Of a stretch of DNA of 64,000 nucleotides, positions 41,793 to 49,762 are shown piece by piece. The position numbers were made by a program, and so were the translations under genes. The notes under the pieces are model-generated. The model was not told the DNA's origin and made no database searches. It saw only the letters and a program-made list of their open reading frames with translations. The DNA comes from Candidatus Nitrosopumilus sp. (GTDB lineage: Archaea > Thermoproteota > Nitrososphaeria > Nitrososphaerales > Nitrosopumilaceae): positions 244,048 through 308,047 of the forward strand of contig JAILWG010000002.1 in the NCBI GenBank assembly GCA_025699075.1, written 5' to 3'. Position 1 is the first letter of the stretch. Every line of letters starts with the position of its first letter.

Positions 41793-43539
41793 CTGATTTT
41801 GCTAAATTTCTAGGATAATCTGGATCTGTATCTTTCTCAAGAGCAGCATAGTATGAAAGCAATTGTATTGGAATAATTTCTGAAATTGGATATAATACTT
41901 CATCAATTTTTGGCATTTCTATCCAATAATCATAAACGTCGCTTTCAATATCTGAAACTCCTATAATTTTTGCTCCACGAGCTTTAATTTCTCTCGCACT
42001 TGTCAGTGTATCTGAGTAAGTAGAATCATTTGGATTAATAATTATCACAAATACACTTGAATCCATTAATGCAAGAGGTCCATGTTTTAATTCTCCTCCT
42101 GCAATTCCCTCTGCATGAATGTATGTCAATTCTTTTAGTTTTAGTGCTGATTCTATAGCAATTGGATAATTAATTCCTCTACCTAAAATGTAAATGTCTG
42201 AAACCTCCTTCAAATCCTTTGCAATCTCTTGAATTTTTGTTGGATCTTCTAATATCTTCAAAATTGATTTGGCAAAATTTTCAAAATTAATTGTTATCTC
42301 ATTATTACTTAGTTTTTGAACAATTTTATACAATATTACTAGTTGGGCAGTAAAGCTTTTTGTGGCAGCAACTCCAATTTCAGGTCCACAATTCATTCCA
42401 ATAATCACATCTGCTTCACGTGCTAGTGATGATGTCATTAGGTTTACAATGGCGATAATTTTGCAATTTGCTTTTTTGGCAATTTTCACTGCTTCAAGCA
42501 CATCTGCACTTTCTCCACTTTGAGATATGGCAATTATTATAGAATTTTCTTCAATGCTGTCTGGTGAAAATTGAAGTTCACTTGACATGATTGGCTCTGC
42601 TTTAATTTTGACATATTTTGATAGGATCTGCTTTGCTATGAGTGCAGAATTATAACTTGTACCACTACCTGTAACGTAGATATTTTTTGCATGTTTAATG
42701 TAATCTGCAGTTTTTTCAATTGCTTCTCTTGTTTTCTCTCCTGCCTTCAACACTGTTTCGTGCTGTTCGTAAATTTCTTTTAATGTAAAATGGGCATAAT
42801 CTCCTTTGTATGCATCTCCAAATTCTTTAGATACTTTCGTAATGCCATATTTTGCATGCTCTCCTTCGAAATCTAGAATTTGAAATTTATTTTTGTCTAA
42901 AATAACAAAATTTCCATTTTCTAAATAAATTGCATCGTCAGTAAATTCAATAAACCCTAATACATCGCTTGACAAAAAGAAATCATTATGACCCACTCCT
43001 ATGATTAATGGTTCATGAAATCTTGCAGCTGCTAGTTGACCGTTTTCAAACATTGCAACAAATGCATAATGTCCTTTGATCTTTGAAACCGTTTTCAAAA
43101 TTGTTTCTTTAACATCTTTTGTTTCTTCATAATGTTTTTGTAATAAATTTGCAATTATTTCACTGTCTGTTTCGCTTTTGAAATTGTATCCTTCTTCTTC
43201 TAATTGTTTCTTTAATTCTTCAAAATTTTCAATTATTCCGTTATGTACTATGGCGATTTTCCCTGAGTTACTTGGATGTGGATGTGCGTTAAAATCAGTA
43301 ACTTTTCCATGAGTTGCCCATCTTGTATGTCCAATACCTACTTTCCCTGGTAGTGAATCTAGTTGAATTTTTGAATTTACTTCATTTACTTTTCCAATTC
43401 CTTTCTTTAATTCAATTTGATGGTTTGATTCTGTTGCAACTCCTACACTGTCGTATCCACGATACTCCATTCTTTTTAATCCCTTTACAATAATTGGAGC
43501 TGCTGTTTCATTTCCATAATAGCCAATAATTGAACACAT
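41779..43539 (-). CDS. glmS: Glutamine-fructose-6-phosphate aminotransferase (isomerizing)
   Basis: Makes glucosamine 6-phosphate for UDP-GlcNAc and surface glycans; 586 aa. The N-terminal nucleophile is Cys2 (MCSIIGYYG), the glutaminase domain contains GIGHTRWATHG, HPHPSNSG and VHNGIIEN, and two SIS domains follow (TGSGTSYNSALIAK, SQSGESADVLEA). C-terminal LAKSVTVK is the conserved tail. It stands alone on the minus strand, with rps4 52 nt upstream. Confidence 0.95.
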   Translation of the reverse strand: MCSIIGYYGNETAAPIIVKGLKRMEYRGYDSVGVATESNHQIELKKGIGKVNEVNSKIQLDSLPGKVGIGHTRWATHGKVTDFNAHPHPSNSGKIAIVHNGIIENFEELKKQLEEEGYNFKSETDSEIIANLLQKHYEETKDVKETILKTVSKIKGHYAFVAMFENGQLAAARFHEPLIIGVGHNDFFLSSDVLGFIEFTDDAIYLENGNFVILDKNKFQILDFEGEHAKYGITKVSKEFGDAYKGDYAHFTLKEIYEQHETVLKAGEKTREAIEKTADYIKHAKNIYVTGSGTSYNSALIAKQILSKYVKIKAEPIMSSELQFSPDSIEENSIIIAISQSGESADVLEAVKIAKKANCKIIAIVNLMTSSLAREADVIIGMNCGPEIGVAATKSFTAQLVILYKIVQKLSNNEITINFENFAKSILKILEDPTKIQEIAKDLKEVSDIYILGRGINYPIAIESALKLKELTYIHAEGIAGGELKHGPLALMDSSVFVIIINPNDSTYSDTLTSAREIKARGAKIIGVSDIESDVYDYWIEMPKIDEVLYPISEIIPIQLLSYYAALEKDTDPDYPRNLAKSVTVK

Positions 43540-43591
43540 TATGATTCTCTTTGATAATTGGGGTTATTTACTGATAAGCCTATTTTTTCGA

Positions 43592-44203
43592 TTATTCTGT
43601 TGAAGAAGTTTCATCTTTTGGGGTTTCAGCAGAAATTTCTTTTGGTGCCTCAGCATCATCTGATTCTTCTTCATTAGCCTCTACCACTGGCTCTTCCTTC
43701 TTTGTTTTTTCCAACATTTCTGGAATCTTTGATTCTGGTGAGAAATGAACACTATCTTCCTCTTCAACTGTAACAGTATAAGATGGGATGTTTACTTTTC
43801 TATCTCCGATCATAATGTGGCCATGAATTACTGCTTGCCTTGCTTGGTATGGTGTTTTGAATCCAAGTTTCTTTGTAACAATAGTTTGTAATCTTCTTGA
43901 AAGTAAATCGTTTGCATTTAGGTTGAGTACATCATCTAATGTTGCACCACTACTTACCAGGCCAATTCTAGCTAAAGAATTCATCAATATTGGTTCCTTT
44001 TCTGCCCTAACTTCCTGTCTTAATGAAAGTAATGATCTTGCTTGTTGTCTTACCCGTGATAGTTCTGTATGTGCTTTCCATAATTCTCTTTTAGTTCTTA
44101 ATCCAAATGTTCCGAGAGTTTTTAGCTCTTCCATTTTTAATTCATAGTTAAGAGGTCTTTTTGGTTTCCTCCAAACTTTACGTGGATATTTAGGATCTCC
44201 CAT
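43592..44203 (-). CDS. rps4: 30S ribosomal protein uS4
   Basis: 203-aa archaeal uS4. The RNA-binding S4 motif is visible in [20 protein letters not shown] and [16 protein letters not shown]. The N-terminus [17 protein letters not shown] matches archaeal S4. The last ~45 residues are an acidic Glu/Ser/Asp/Thr tail ([15 protein letters not shown]), longer than in most archaea. It is co-transcribed with rps13, which precedes it by 9 nt, as in archaeal alpha-operon remnants. Confidence 0.95.
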   Translation of the reverse strand: MGDPKYPRKVWRKPKRPLNYELKMEELKTLGTFGLRTKRELWKAHTELSRVRQQARSLLSLRQEVRAEKEPILMNSLARIGLVSSGATLDDVLNLNANDLLSRRLQTIVTKKLGFKTPYQARQAVIHGHIMIGDRKVNIPSYTVTVEEEDSVHFSPESKIPEMLEKTKKEEPVVEANEEESDDAEAPKEISAETPKDETSSTE

Positions 44204-44212
44204 TCATAACAC

Positions 44213-44785
44213 CTATTCTTTCTTCTCCGCTGGAGCTGCTGCTGGAGTTTCTGCTGCGGCTGCTGGAGCTGCTGCGGCTGCTGGAGCTGCTGCGGCTGCT
44301 GGAGCACCTGCTCCGCCTTTCTTAACTGGAGCTGCCATTCCACCTTTAGCGACACCGACTGCTCCTCCTTTTCTTCCGGATGTTCTGGTTCTTTGTCCTC
44401 TAACTTTAAGACCGCTTAGATGACGATAGCCTCTCCAACTTGCTGTGATTCTTTCTCTTTCAATATCGTTTCTTAATGTAAATGGAATATCTGAAGTTAG
44501 TAAATGCAAATTTGCACCGGTTTCAATATCTTTTCTTCTATTGAGAAACCATGCTGGAAAATTGCCTGCAATTGGGTCTGTGATTAATTTCTCAATTGCT
44601 TGAACATTTTCATCTGTAAGATTGCCAATGTTGGAATTTGGATTGATTTTAAGAGTATCTAAAATGGCAGTTGCAAAGTTATAGCCAAGACCCTTGATCT
44701 GAGTTAATCCGATAACCATTTTCTTCTCTCCACGGATATCGTTTCCTACAATTCTGACTATGTGTCTATATTCTTGCGTACTCAA
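44213..44785 (-). CDS. rps13: 30S ribosomal protein uS13 with Ala/Pro-rich C-terminal tail
   Basis: 190 aa. [38 protein letters not shown] and [11 protein letters not shown] define uS13. After about residue 150 comes a low-complexity Ala/Pro/Gly tail ([18 protein letters not shown] and on) coded by GCT/GCG/GCA repeats, unusually GC-rich for this AT-rich region (about 44230-44310). The start is TTG at 44785, with minus-strand TATA-like GGTTTTTATC (44810-44820) 26-29 nt upstream. Confidence 0.93.
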   Translation of the reverse strand: MSTQEYRHIVRIVGNDIRGEKKMVIGLTQIKGLGYNFATAILDTLKINPNSNIGNLTDENVQAIEKLITDPIAGNFPAWFLNRRKDIETGANLHLLTSDIPFTLRNDIERERITASWRGYRHLSGLKVRGQRTRTSGRKGGAVGVAKGGMAAPVKKGGAGAPAAAAAPAAAAAPAAAAETPAAAPAEKKE

Positions 44786-44909
44786 GTATTCAAAAATTCA
44801 CAGAATCCCCGATAAAAACCATGCTAGGCATCAAATTAGTTGATTTTTGAAATTTGCACCAATCCTGATTTTGAATTCATGCCTAATTTCACTAAATTAT
44901 CGAACTTAA

Positions 44910-45062
44910 TTATCTAAAATCCTCATCATTTGTCCAGTCTTGACCCTGAACATTCCATTGATTGCATTTACAACATTTTTTGACTCCTCTTTGAGCATCA
45001 ATATCTACACAAAAACAGTGTGTACCTCTACCTGAAGGATCCTTACTGCAAAGCTTTTGCAT
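44910..45062 (-). CDS. 50-aa Cys-rich (zinc-ribbon-like) miniprotein
   Basis: Translation starts MQKLCSKDPSGRGTHCFCVD. Cysteines lie at 5, 16, 18, 30, 31 and 33, with H15, giving a HCxC...CCxC pattern suited to one zinc ion. The C-terminal part (QWNVQGQDWTNDEDFR) is Trp/Asp-rich. The ATG at 45062 is 25-26 nt from minus-strand ATAATTAAG (45083-45091), matching the leaderless pattern of neighbouring genes. Function is unknown; no family is recognised. Confidence 0.6.
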   Translation of the reverse strand: MQKLCSKDPSGRGTHCFCVDIDAQRGVKKCCKCNQWNVQGQDWTNDEDFR

Positions 45063-45146
45063 ATTTTCATTGAGATCTTTTTCTTAATTATCTTATTGGA
45101 TAACTCTAATCAAAAAGTTATAACTTTCAAATTTTTCCATTTAATT

Positions 45147-45458
45147 ATGAATGATTCATTTGATCGCGAAAAAATTGTTGAATGCATGTTTGATCCAATC
45201 ACATCCTCTATTTTGGCAGAACTTGAGGATGGAGAAAAAGAATGTTCATTTTTGGCTGAACAATCATCTATTTCTGAATCTGAAGTTATTGAAAGACTAT
45301 CATATCTTATTGACCATGAATTTATCTTAAAAAATTTTAATGATGGAAAATGTATCATAACTGCAAATTCTGAGAAACTAGCAAGTATAATTGAAAATAG
45401 TGAAAATTTTGATGCAGCTATAGATGGCCTAGAAAAAATGGATAGCTATCTAAACTGA
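45147..45458 (+). CDS. Winged-helix transcriptional regulator (ArsR-like)
   Basis: 103 aa. A helix-turn-helix pattern is visible: TSSILAELEDGEKECSFLAE, then SISESEVIERLSYLIDHEFI (recognition helix) and a beta-wing. The C-terminal helix (SEKLASIIENSENFD) may dimerise. ATG 45147 is 26 nt after TTATAACT, which rules against an upstream in-frame ATG at 45057. Divergent from the Cys-rich miniprotein (85 nt apart), which it might regulate; that is a guess. Confidence 0.7.
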   Translation: MNDSFDREKIVECMFDPITSSILAELEDGEKECSFLAEQSSISESEVIERLSYLIDHEFILKNFNDGKCIITANSEKLASIIENSENFDAAIDGLEKMDSYLN

Positions 45459-45956
45459 TCTCTTTTTATTTTTTATTTCATATGCTCCAGTAATGACCAA
45501 CCCTGTCATTCCAATTATTAGAATAGCTAAAGAGATGGCGGAAAGAATTAATTTTTTATTTGCATCTGGAAGTGGACCTATTGCACCTGTAACATAAATT
45601 CCTTCATTATCAGAACTCTCAATAATTAATTGATAAGTTCCGGTCTCAAAGACGTCAAATTCTTTTTCCAGAGTTTCTTCATTCATTATTTGTGAAATTA
45701 TTTCAATGTTTGACGGATCTAGAATTTTTGCAGATATTGTATTTTCTTTAAACTCCATTACTTGAACTGCAAAAATTCCAACAGGTGTTTTTTCTTTATC
45801 AATATCTGCTGAAACTGTAACTGTTTCAATCACACTTACTTTTCCATTTCCCTGATTAATTCCCTCTAGAGTTACTTGATTTTCAATGACTGAAACTACC
45901 AATCCTGTAATAATCATTAGTCCAAAAATTATGGTGATTAATCCTGCCCTTTGCAC
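45450..45956 (-). CDS. Membrane protein with extracytoplasmic domain and two terminal helices, unknown
   Basis: 168 aa. N-terminal helix (GLITIIFGLMIITGLVVSVI), an extracytoplasmic beta-rich domain of about 100 residues (residues 28-135, including FDVFETGTYQLIIES), and a C-terminal helix (LILSAISLAILIIGMTGLVI) with a short basic tail. The layout resembles emp24/copper-resistance accessory proteins, but no family is recognised. The start is GTG at 45956, 26-27 nt from the palindromic TATA-like GTTTAAAC (45980-45987). Divergent from the multicopper oxidase. Confidence 0.65.
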   Translation of the reverse strand: MQRAGLITIIFGLMIITGLVVSVIENQVTLEGINQGNGKVSVIETVTVSADIDKEKTPVGIFAVQVMEFKENTISAKILDPSNIEIISQIMNEETLEKEFDVFETGTYQLIIESSDNEGIYVTGAIGPLPDANKKLILSAISLAILIIGMTGLVITGAYEIKNKKRSV

Positions 45957-46020
45957 AGATTTATGCTGATTTTCTTTAGTTTAAACCTAATTTTTTTAAA
46001 TTCATTGATTTACTATAAGA

Positions 46021-46052
46021 AAGTTAGATCAGGCTAAAAAAGTTAGCTCAGG
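46021..46052. promoter_or_regulatory. 19-bp-period direct repeat upstream of the multicopper oxidase promoter
   Basis: AAGTTAGATCAGG (46021-46033) and AAGTTAGCTCAGG (46040-46052) differ at one base and repeat every 19 bp, about two helical turns. They end 5 nt before TATA-like TTTATATT (46058-46065). This fits a tandem regulator site on one DNA face. Confidence 0.45.
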
Positions 46053-46091
46053 GCAACTTTATATTATTGATTTTGCATCGTGAATTTGCTA

Positions 46092-47150
46092 ATGAAAATA
46101 AAATCTCGTTCTGGCATTATGATGATATCTACATTTGTAATTATTGTAATGTCTGTTCTATTTGTTGCTCTTCCTGAAGGAATTAATGCTCAACAAGAAG
46201 AAAATGTCTTTGTTACTCATAGTGGGGCAGTTGTTAAAACTACAGGTGAAGTCTTAGATCCACTATACACTAGCGCAACTGTGGAATTTGATCCAATGGA
46301 ATATCTAAGGGATTTCAATTATGGGCAAATTTCACAACTTGAAGATGGGAATACCCTAAGAGAATTTACAATTATTGCAAATGATGATAAAATTATGGAG
46401 GTATCTCCTGGAATATTTTACAATGTATGGACGTTTAATGGAACAGTTCCAGGACCAACAATTCGAGCAACAGAAGGAGACATTGTACGAATCAAATTCA
46501 TCAACAATGGAGAAAAAGAGCATACAATACATTTTCATGGAATCCATCCTGCTGGAATGGATGGTGTATTTGAACCCGTAGGAGGAAATGGTGGACAATT
46601 TATTTATGAATTTGAAGCAGGCCCTGTTGGCGTTCATCCTTATCATTGCCATGTGATGCCTTTAGAGGAACACATTGTACATGGTCTATACGGTGTGTTT
46701 ATAGTAGATCCAAAAGAAAAACGCCCCACTGCTGATGAAATGGTGATGGTTCTAAACGGTTTGGATACTGATTTTGATACTGAAAATAATTTCTATGCTG
46801 CAAATACCATTCCCTTTTACTATCAACATCATCCAATTCAGATTAACACTGATGAATTAATCCGAGTTTATGTAGTTAATATGGTGGAGTTTGATCCAAT
46901 TAATAATTTTCACTTGCATGGTAATCTATACAAATATTATCCAACTGGAACTGATGTTGTCCCGTCATTTTATACTGACATGATTACTCTATCTCAAACA
47001 GAAAGAGGAATAATGGAATTTGAGTATCAATATCCTGGAAAATACTTGTTCCATGCACACAAAGTTGAATTCTCAGAAAAAGGTTGGGTTGGAATATTCA
47101 TGGTAAATGAAAACAAAAAAGGTATGGTGTCTGAGGGATATGGAAGTTAG
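46092..47150 (+). CDS. Two-domain multicopper oxidase (nitrite-reductase-like)
   Basis: 352-aa exported blue copper oxidase with an N-terminal hydrophobic signal (MISTFVIIVMSVLFVALP). Domain 1 has H144, HFH (147-149) and HPYHCHVMPLEEH (H185, C186, H187, H194), a type 1 site plus trinuclear ligands. Domain 2 has HLH (274-276) and HAH (321-323) but no Cys, so no second blue site. Such proteins in ammonia oxidisers may oxidise Cu(I) or act in nitrogen oxide metabolism. ATG 46092 follows the TATA element; GTG at 46080 is in frame. The stop overlaps the ZIP gene by 11 nt. Confidence 0.87.
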   Translation: MKIKSRSGIMMISTFVIIVMSVLFVALPEGINAQQEENVFVTHSGAVVKTTGEVLDPLYTSATVEFDPMEYLRDFNYGQISQLEDGNTLREFTIIANDDKIMEVSPGIFYNVWTFNGTVPGPTIRATEGDIVRIKFINNGEKEHTIHFHGIHPAGMDGVFEPVGGNGGQFIYEFEAGPVGVHPYHCHVMPLEEHIVHGLYGVFIVDPKEKRPTADEMVMVLNGLDTDFDTENNFYAANTIPFYYQHHPIQINTDELIRVYVVNMVEFDPINNFHLHGNLYKYYPTGTDVVPSFYTDMITLSQTERGIMEFEYQYPGKYLFHAHKVEFSEKGWVGIFMVNENKKGMVSEGYGS

Positions 47151-48318
47151 TACAAAGTCCTCAAAAGGAAAATTAATTGCAAGTGGTGTAATACCATTTG
47201 CCTTTTTAATTATCTTAATTGCATACATTTTTGGTCCTGGTTCTGAATTGTTAGATTTGGGTGTTCCGTTGCCTGAGATAACTATGGAAAAAGTTGATTT
47301 TCTTGATTCCGAAATTCAAGTTACGGTTAGAAACACTGGTCCAATATCTGTTGAAATTGCAATGGCAGACATTAATGATAGGATACAACCAGCAGCAGTT
47401 GAACCTGACAGATACCTAGAACGATATGAAACTGCTCTAGTTAGAATTCCTTTTGAATGGAATGAGGCAGAACCTTATAGAATTGGAATCACCGTTGAGG
47501 ATGGTACTAGATTTGAAAAAGAAATTGAAGCGGCAGCTCCCGCATTAGAGCCCAGTTTTGAGCTTTTAGGATTTTTTGCAATTATTGGAACCTATGTTGG
47601 AATAATTCCAGTAATGATTGGATTGCTTTGGTTACCGTTTATCAAAAGGATTAGTAAACAAAAATATCATTTCTTTTTGGCACTGACTGCTGGACTATTA
47701 TTATTTTTAGGAATTGATTCTATTGAAGAAGCACTAGAGGTTTCTAATGAAAGTCTTGCAGATAGCTTTAACGGAGTAATGCTTGTTGCAACTGTTTTGA
47801 TATTGTCATTTCTTGGATTATATTATGCTGGTGAAAAATTAGTAAGTAGAGCAAAATCCTCTAGAATTACAAAACCTGTTGCAATTGCATTAATGATTTC
47901 AATTGGTATTGGATTGCATAATTTTGGTGAGGGACTTGCAATAGGTGCAGCAGTTGGTTTAGGTTCTATTGCGTTTAGCACCTTTTTGATTATAGGTTTT
48001 GCAGTGCATAATACCACTGAAGGAATTGCCATAGCTGCACCAATGTCTAGAGAAAAAAATGTGATTGGAAAACTTGCTGTTATGGGGTTAATTGCTGGCG
48101 CCCCTGCTATTTTTGGAGCTTGGATTGGAGGATTTGTTTATTCTCCTTTCACATCGGTTGTGTTTTTATCAATTGGAGCAGGTGCAATTTTTCAAGTTAT
48201 TATTACCATTTTAAAGTGGATTCGAGAACAGGGTGACAAAAATCTCTCAAGCGCGGCCATGGCTTCTGGTTTCGCTGTTGGAATGGTGATCATGTATCTT
48301 ACTAGCATCTTAATCTAA
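47140..48318 (+). CDS. ZIP-family metal transporter with N-terminal extracytoplasmic domain
   Basis: 392 aa. An N-terminal helix and a ~110-residue extracytoplasmic region (GSELLDLGVPLPEITMEK onward) precede a ZIP transporter domain. The metal motif is GLHNFGEGLAIGAA (H, N, E) in TM4 and AVHNTTEGIAIAAP in TM5, the ZIP binuclear site. ATG at 47140 overlaps the multicopper oxidase stop; an ATG at 47107 would extend into it. The coupling suggests that oxidase and transporter handle the same metal, perhaps Cu or Zn/Fe. The added N-terminal domain is not standard for ZIP. Confidence 0.87.
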   Translation: MEVSTKSSKGKLIASGVIPFAFLIILIAYIFGPGSELLDLGVPLPEITMEKVDFLDSEIQVTVRNTGPISVEIAMADINDRIQPAAVEPDRYLERYETALVRIPFEWNEAEPYRIGITVEDGTRFEKEIEAAAPALEPSFELLGFFAIIGTYVGIIPVMIGLLWLPFIKRISKQKYHFFLALTAGLLLFLGIDSIEEALEVSNESLADSFNGVMLVATVLILSFLGLYYAGEKLVSRAKSSRITKPVAIALMISIGIGLHNFGEGLAIGAAVGLGSIAFSTFLIIGFAVHNTTEGIAIAAPMSREKNVIGKLAVMGLIAGAPAIFGAWIGGFVYSPFTSVVFLSIGAGAIFQVIITILKWIREQGDKNLSSAAMASGFAVGMVIMYLTSILI

Positions 48319-49694
48319 TATGGCTCTGGATGTATTGTAATTACGGAATTTTTAATCTCTGCTCTGATAATGTGCTCAATTTCAGATGTCAAATCGTGAA
48401 CTTTTTCAATTGACAAATCTTTGTCAAATGAGCAGTCAATGTCTATTTTGAGAATGTTCTCAAATTTCAAAGACAAAATGCGACCAATTTTCTTTATTTC
48501 TGGATATTTTTCTAATATTGTCTTGATTTTTCTCTCTGTCTCAACATCTTCAATATTGATTTTTTCGGGAACTGTGACAAATGGTTCTAGATGGATTGTA
48601 GCATGGATAATTTCTGGAATTTGCTCTTGAATTTTTTCTTCAATTATTTCAGAAATTTTATGAGCTGATTCTAGATTGATTTCTCTATTTACCATTACAT
48701 GTAGGTTGGAATATGTTTTCCCCTTTGTTTTATGTGTGCTGACATTATGAACCCCTCTAACCCCTTCCACATTTTTTGCAATTTCTAAAATTTTTGCATC
48801 TAGTGGAACATTTTTCCAATTGGGTTCAAAATGTATTGTAGTTGCTGCATTGGAAATTTCATTTTTAATGTTTTTCTCAACCATGTCACTTATTTCATGA
48901 GCTTTTTCAAAGCTGGTATCTCCTCTTAATGAAATTGTAACATCTGCAAAAATTGTATCTCCAGATCTTCTCATGAGTATTGGTCCTGCATCGATAACTC
49001 CTTCAGTTGAGACAGAAATTTCTTTAACATATTTTACAAGTTCTGGGGAAATTACATCCGTCAAATCTAATGCTGTTTTGTATATTAGTTTCATACTAAG
49101 CGCTGCTAACAAAACTCCTAAAATTAATGCGGCAATAAAGTCTCCAAAATACATCCCATATGTAACTAGGACAATTCCTCCAATTGCAACTAGCGTGGAA
49201 CCAAGATCCATGAAAGCATGATAAAAATCCGCTTTGAGCGTAGCACCTCCTATTTTTTTAATAGATCTTCTCAAAAGAATAATTCTGAAAAAATCAATTC
49301 CAATTGTGTATATTCCTCCAATTATTGCAAATAATCCTGGTAAAACACTTGGAGGTGGACTTTGTAATCTGTTAATAGATTCGTAAATGAAAAAACAAGC
49401 AATCAAGAATATTGCTATTCCTCCAATTAATCCTCCAAGTGATTCAATTTTTCCATGTCCATAAGTGTGCTCTGCATCTGCAGGTTTTATTGCCCATCTA
49501 GCTGCTAATAGTAATACTAGAGTAACTATACTATCTAGCAAAGCATGAATCCCATCAGTAATCAATGCCAAACTGTTTGAAACTAAGCCAAAAATCAATT
49601 CAACTAGAAATGCAGAAAAGATAGCTAATAGCGAAATCTGTAAAACTCTGGTTCTTTGAACAAACATTTCCTTCTTTTTGGTAGTTTGAATCAT
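48315..49694 (-). CDS. Cation diffusion facilitator with three C-terminal dimerisation modules
   Basis: 459-aa CDF metal/proton antiporter. Transmembrane metal ligands appear as TDGIHALLD (HxxxD) and YHAFMDL (HxxxD), the tetrahedral Zn-type site. EHTYGHGKIESL is the TM2-3 cytoplasmic loop. After TM6 there are three ZT-dimer-like modules ending in IHFEP, IHLEP and IHPEP (about residues 205-295, 296-375, 376-459); typical CDFs have one. It converges with the ZIP gene, 4-nt overlap, so import and export genes sit tail to tail. Confidence 0.88.
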   Translation of the reverse strand: MIQTTKKKEMFVQRTRVLQISLLAIFSAFLVELIFGLVSNSLALITDGIHALLDSIVTLVLLLAARWAIKPADAEHTYGHGKIESLGGLIGGIAIFLIACFFIYESINRLQSPPPSVLPGLFAIIGGIYTIGIDFFRIILLRRSIKKIGGATLKADFYHAFMDLGSTLVAIGGIVLVTYGMYFGDFIAALILGVLLAALSMKLIYKTALDLTDVISPELVKYVKEISVSTEGVIDAGPILMRRSGDTIFADVTISLRGDTSFEKAHEISDMVEKNIKNEISNAATTIHFEPNWKNVPLDAKILEIAKNVEGVRGVHNVSTHKTKGKTYSNLHVMVNREINLESAHKISEIIEEKIQEQIPEIIHATIHLEPFVTVPEKINIEDVETERKIKTILEKYPEIKKIGRILSLKFENILKIDIDCSFDKDLSIEKVHDLTSEIEHIIRAEIKNSVITIHPEPY

Positions 49695-49762
49695 GTATTA
49701 CCGTTTTCTAAGGGAGAATTGATACGACAACATTATTTGTGATTAAATGTGGTTTTAGGAAT

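Noticed and set aside
45057-45146. Hydrophobic N-terminal extension of the winged-helix gene
   Set aside because: Overlaps the divergent Cys-rich gene and both promoters; ATG 45147 fits the TATA spacing.
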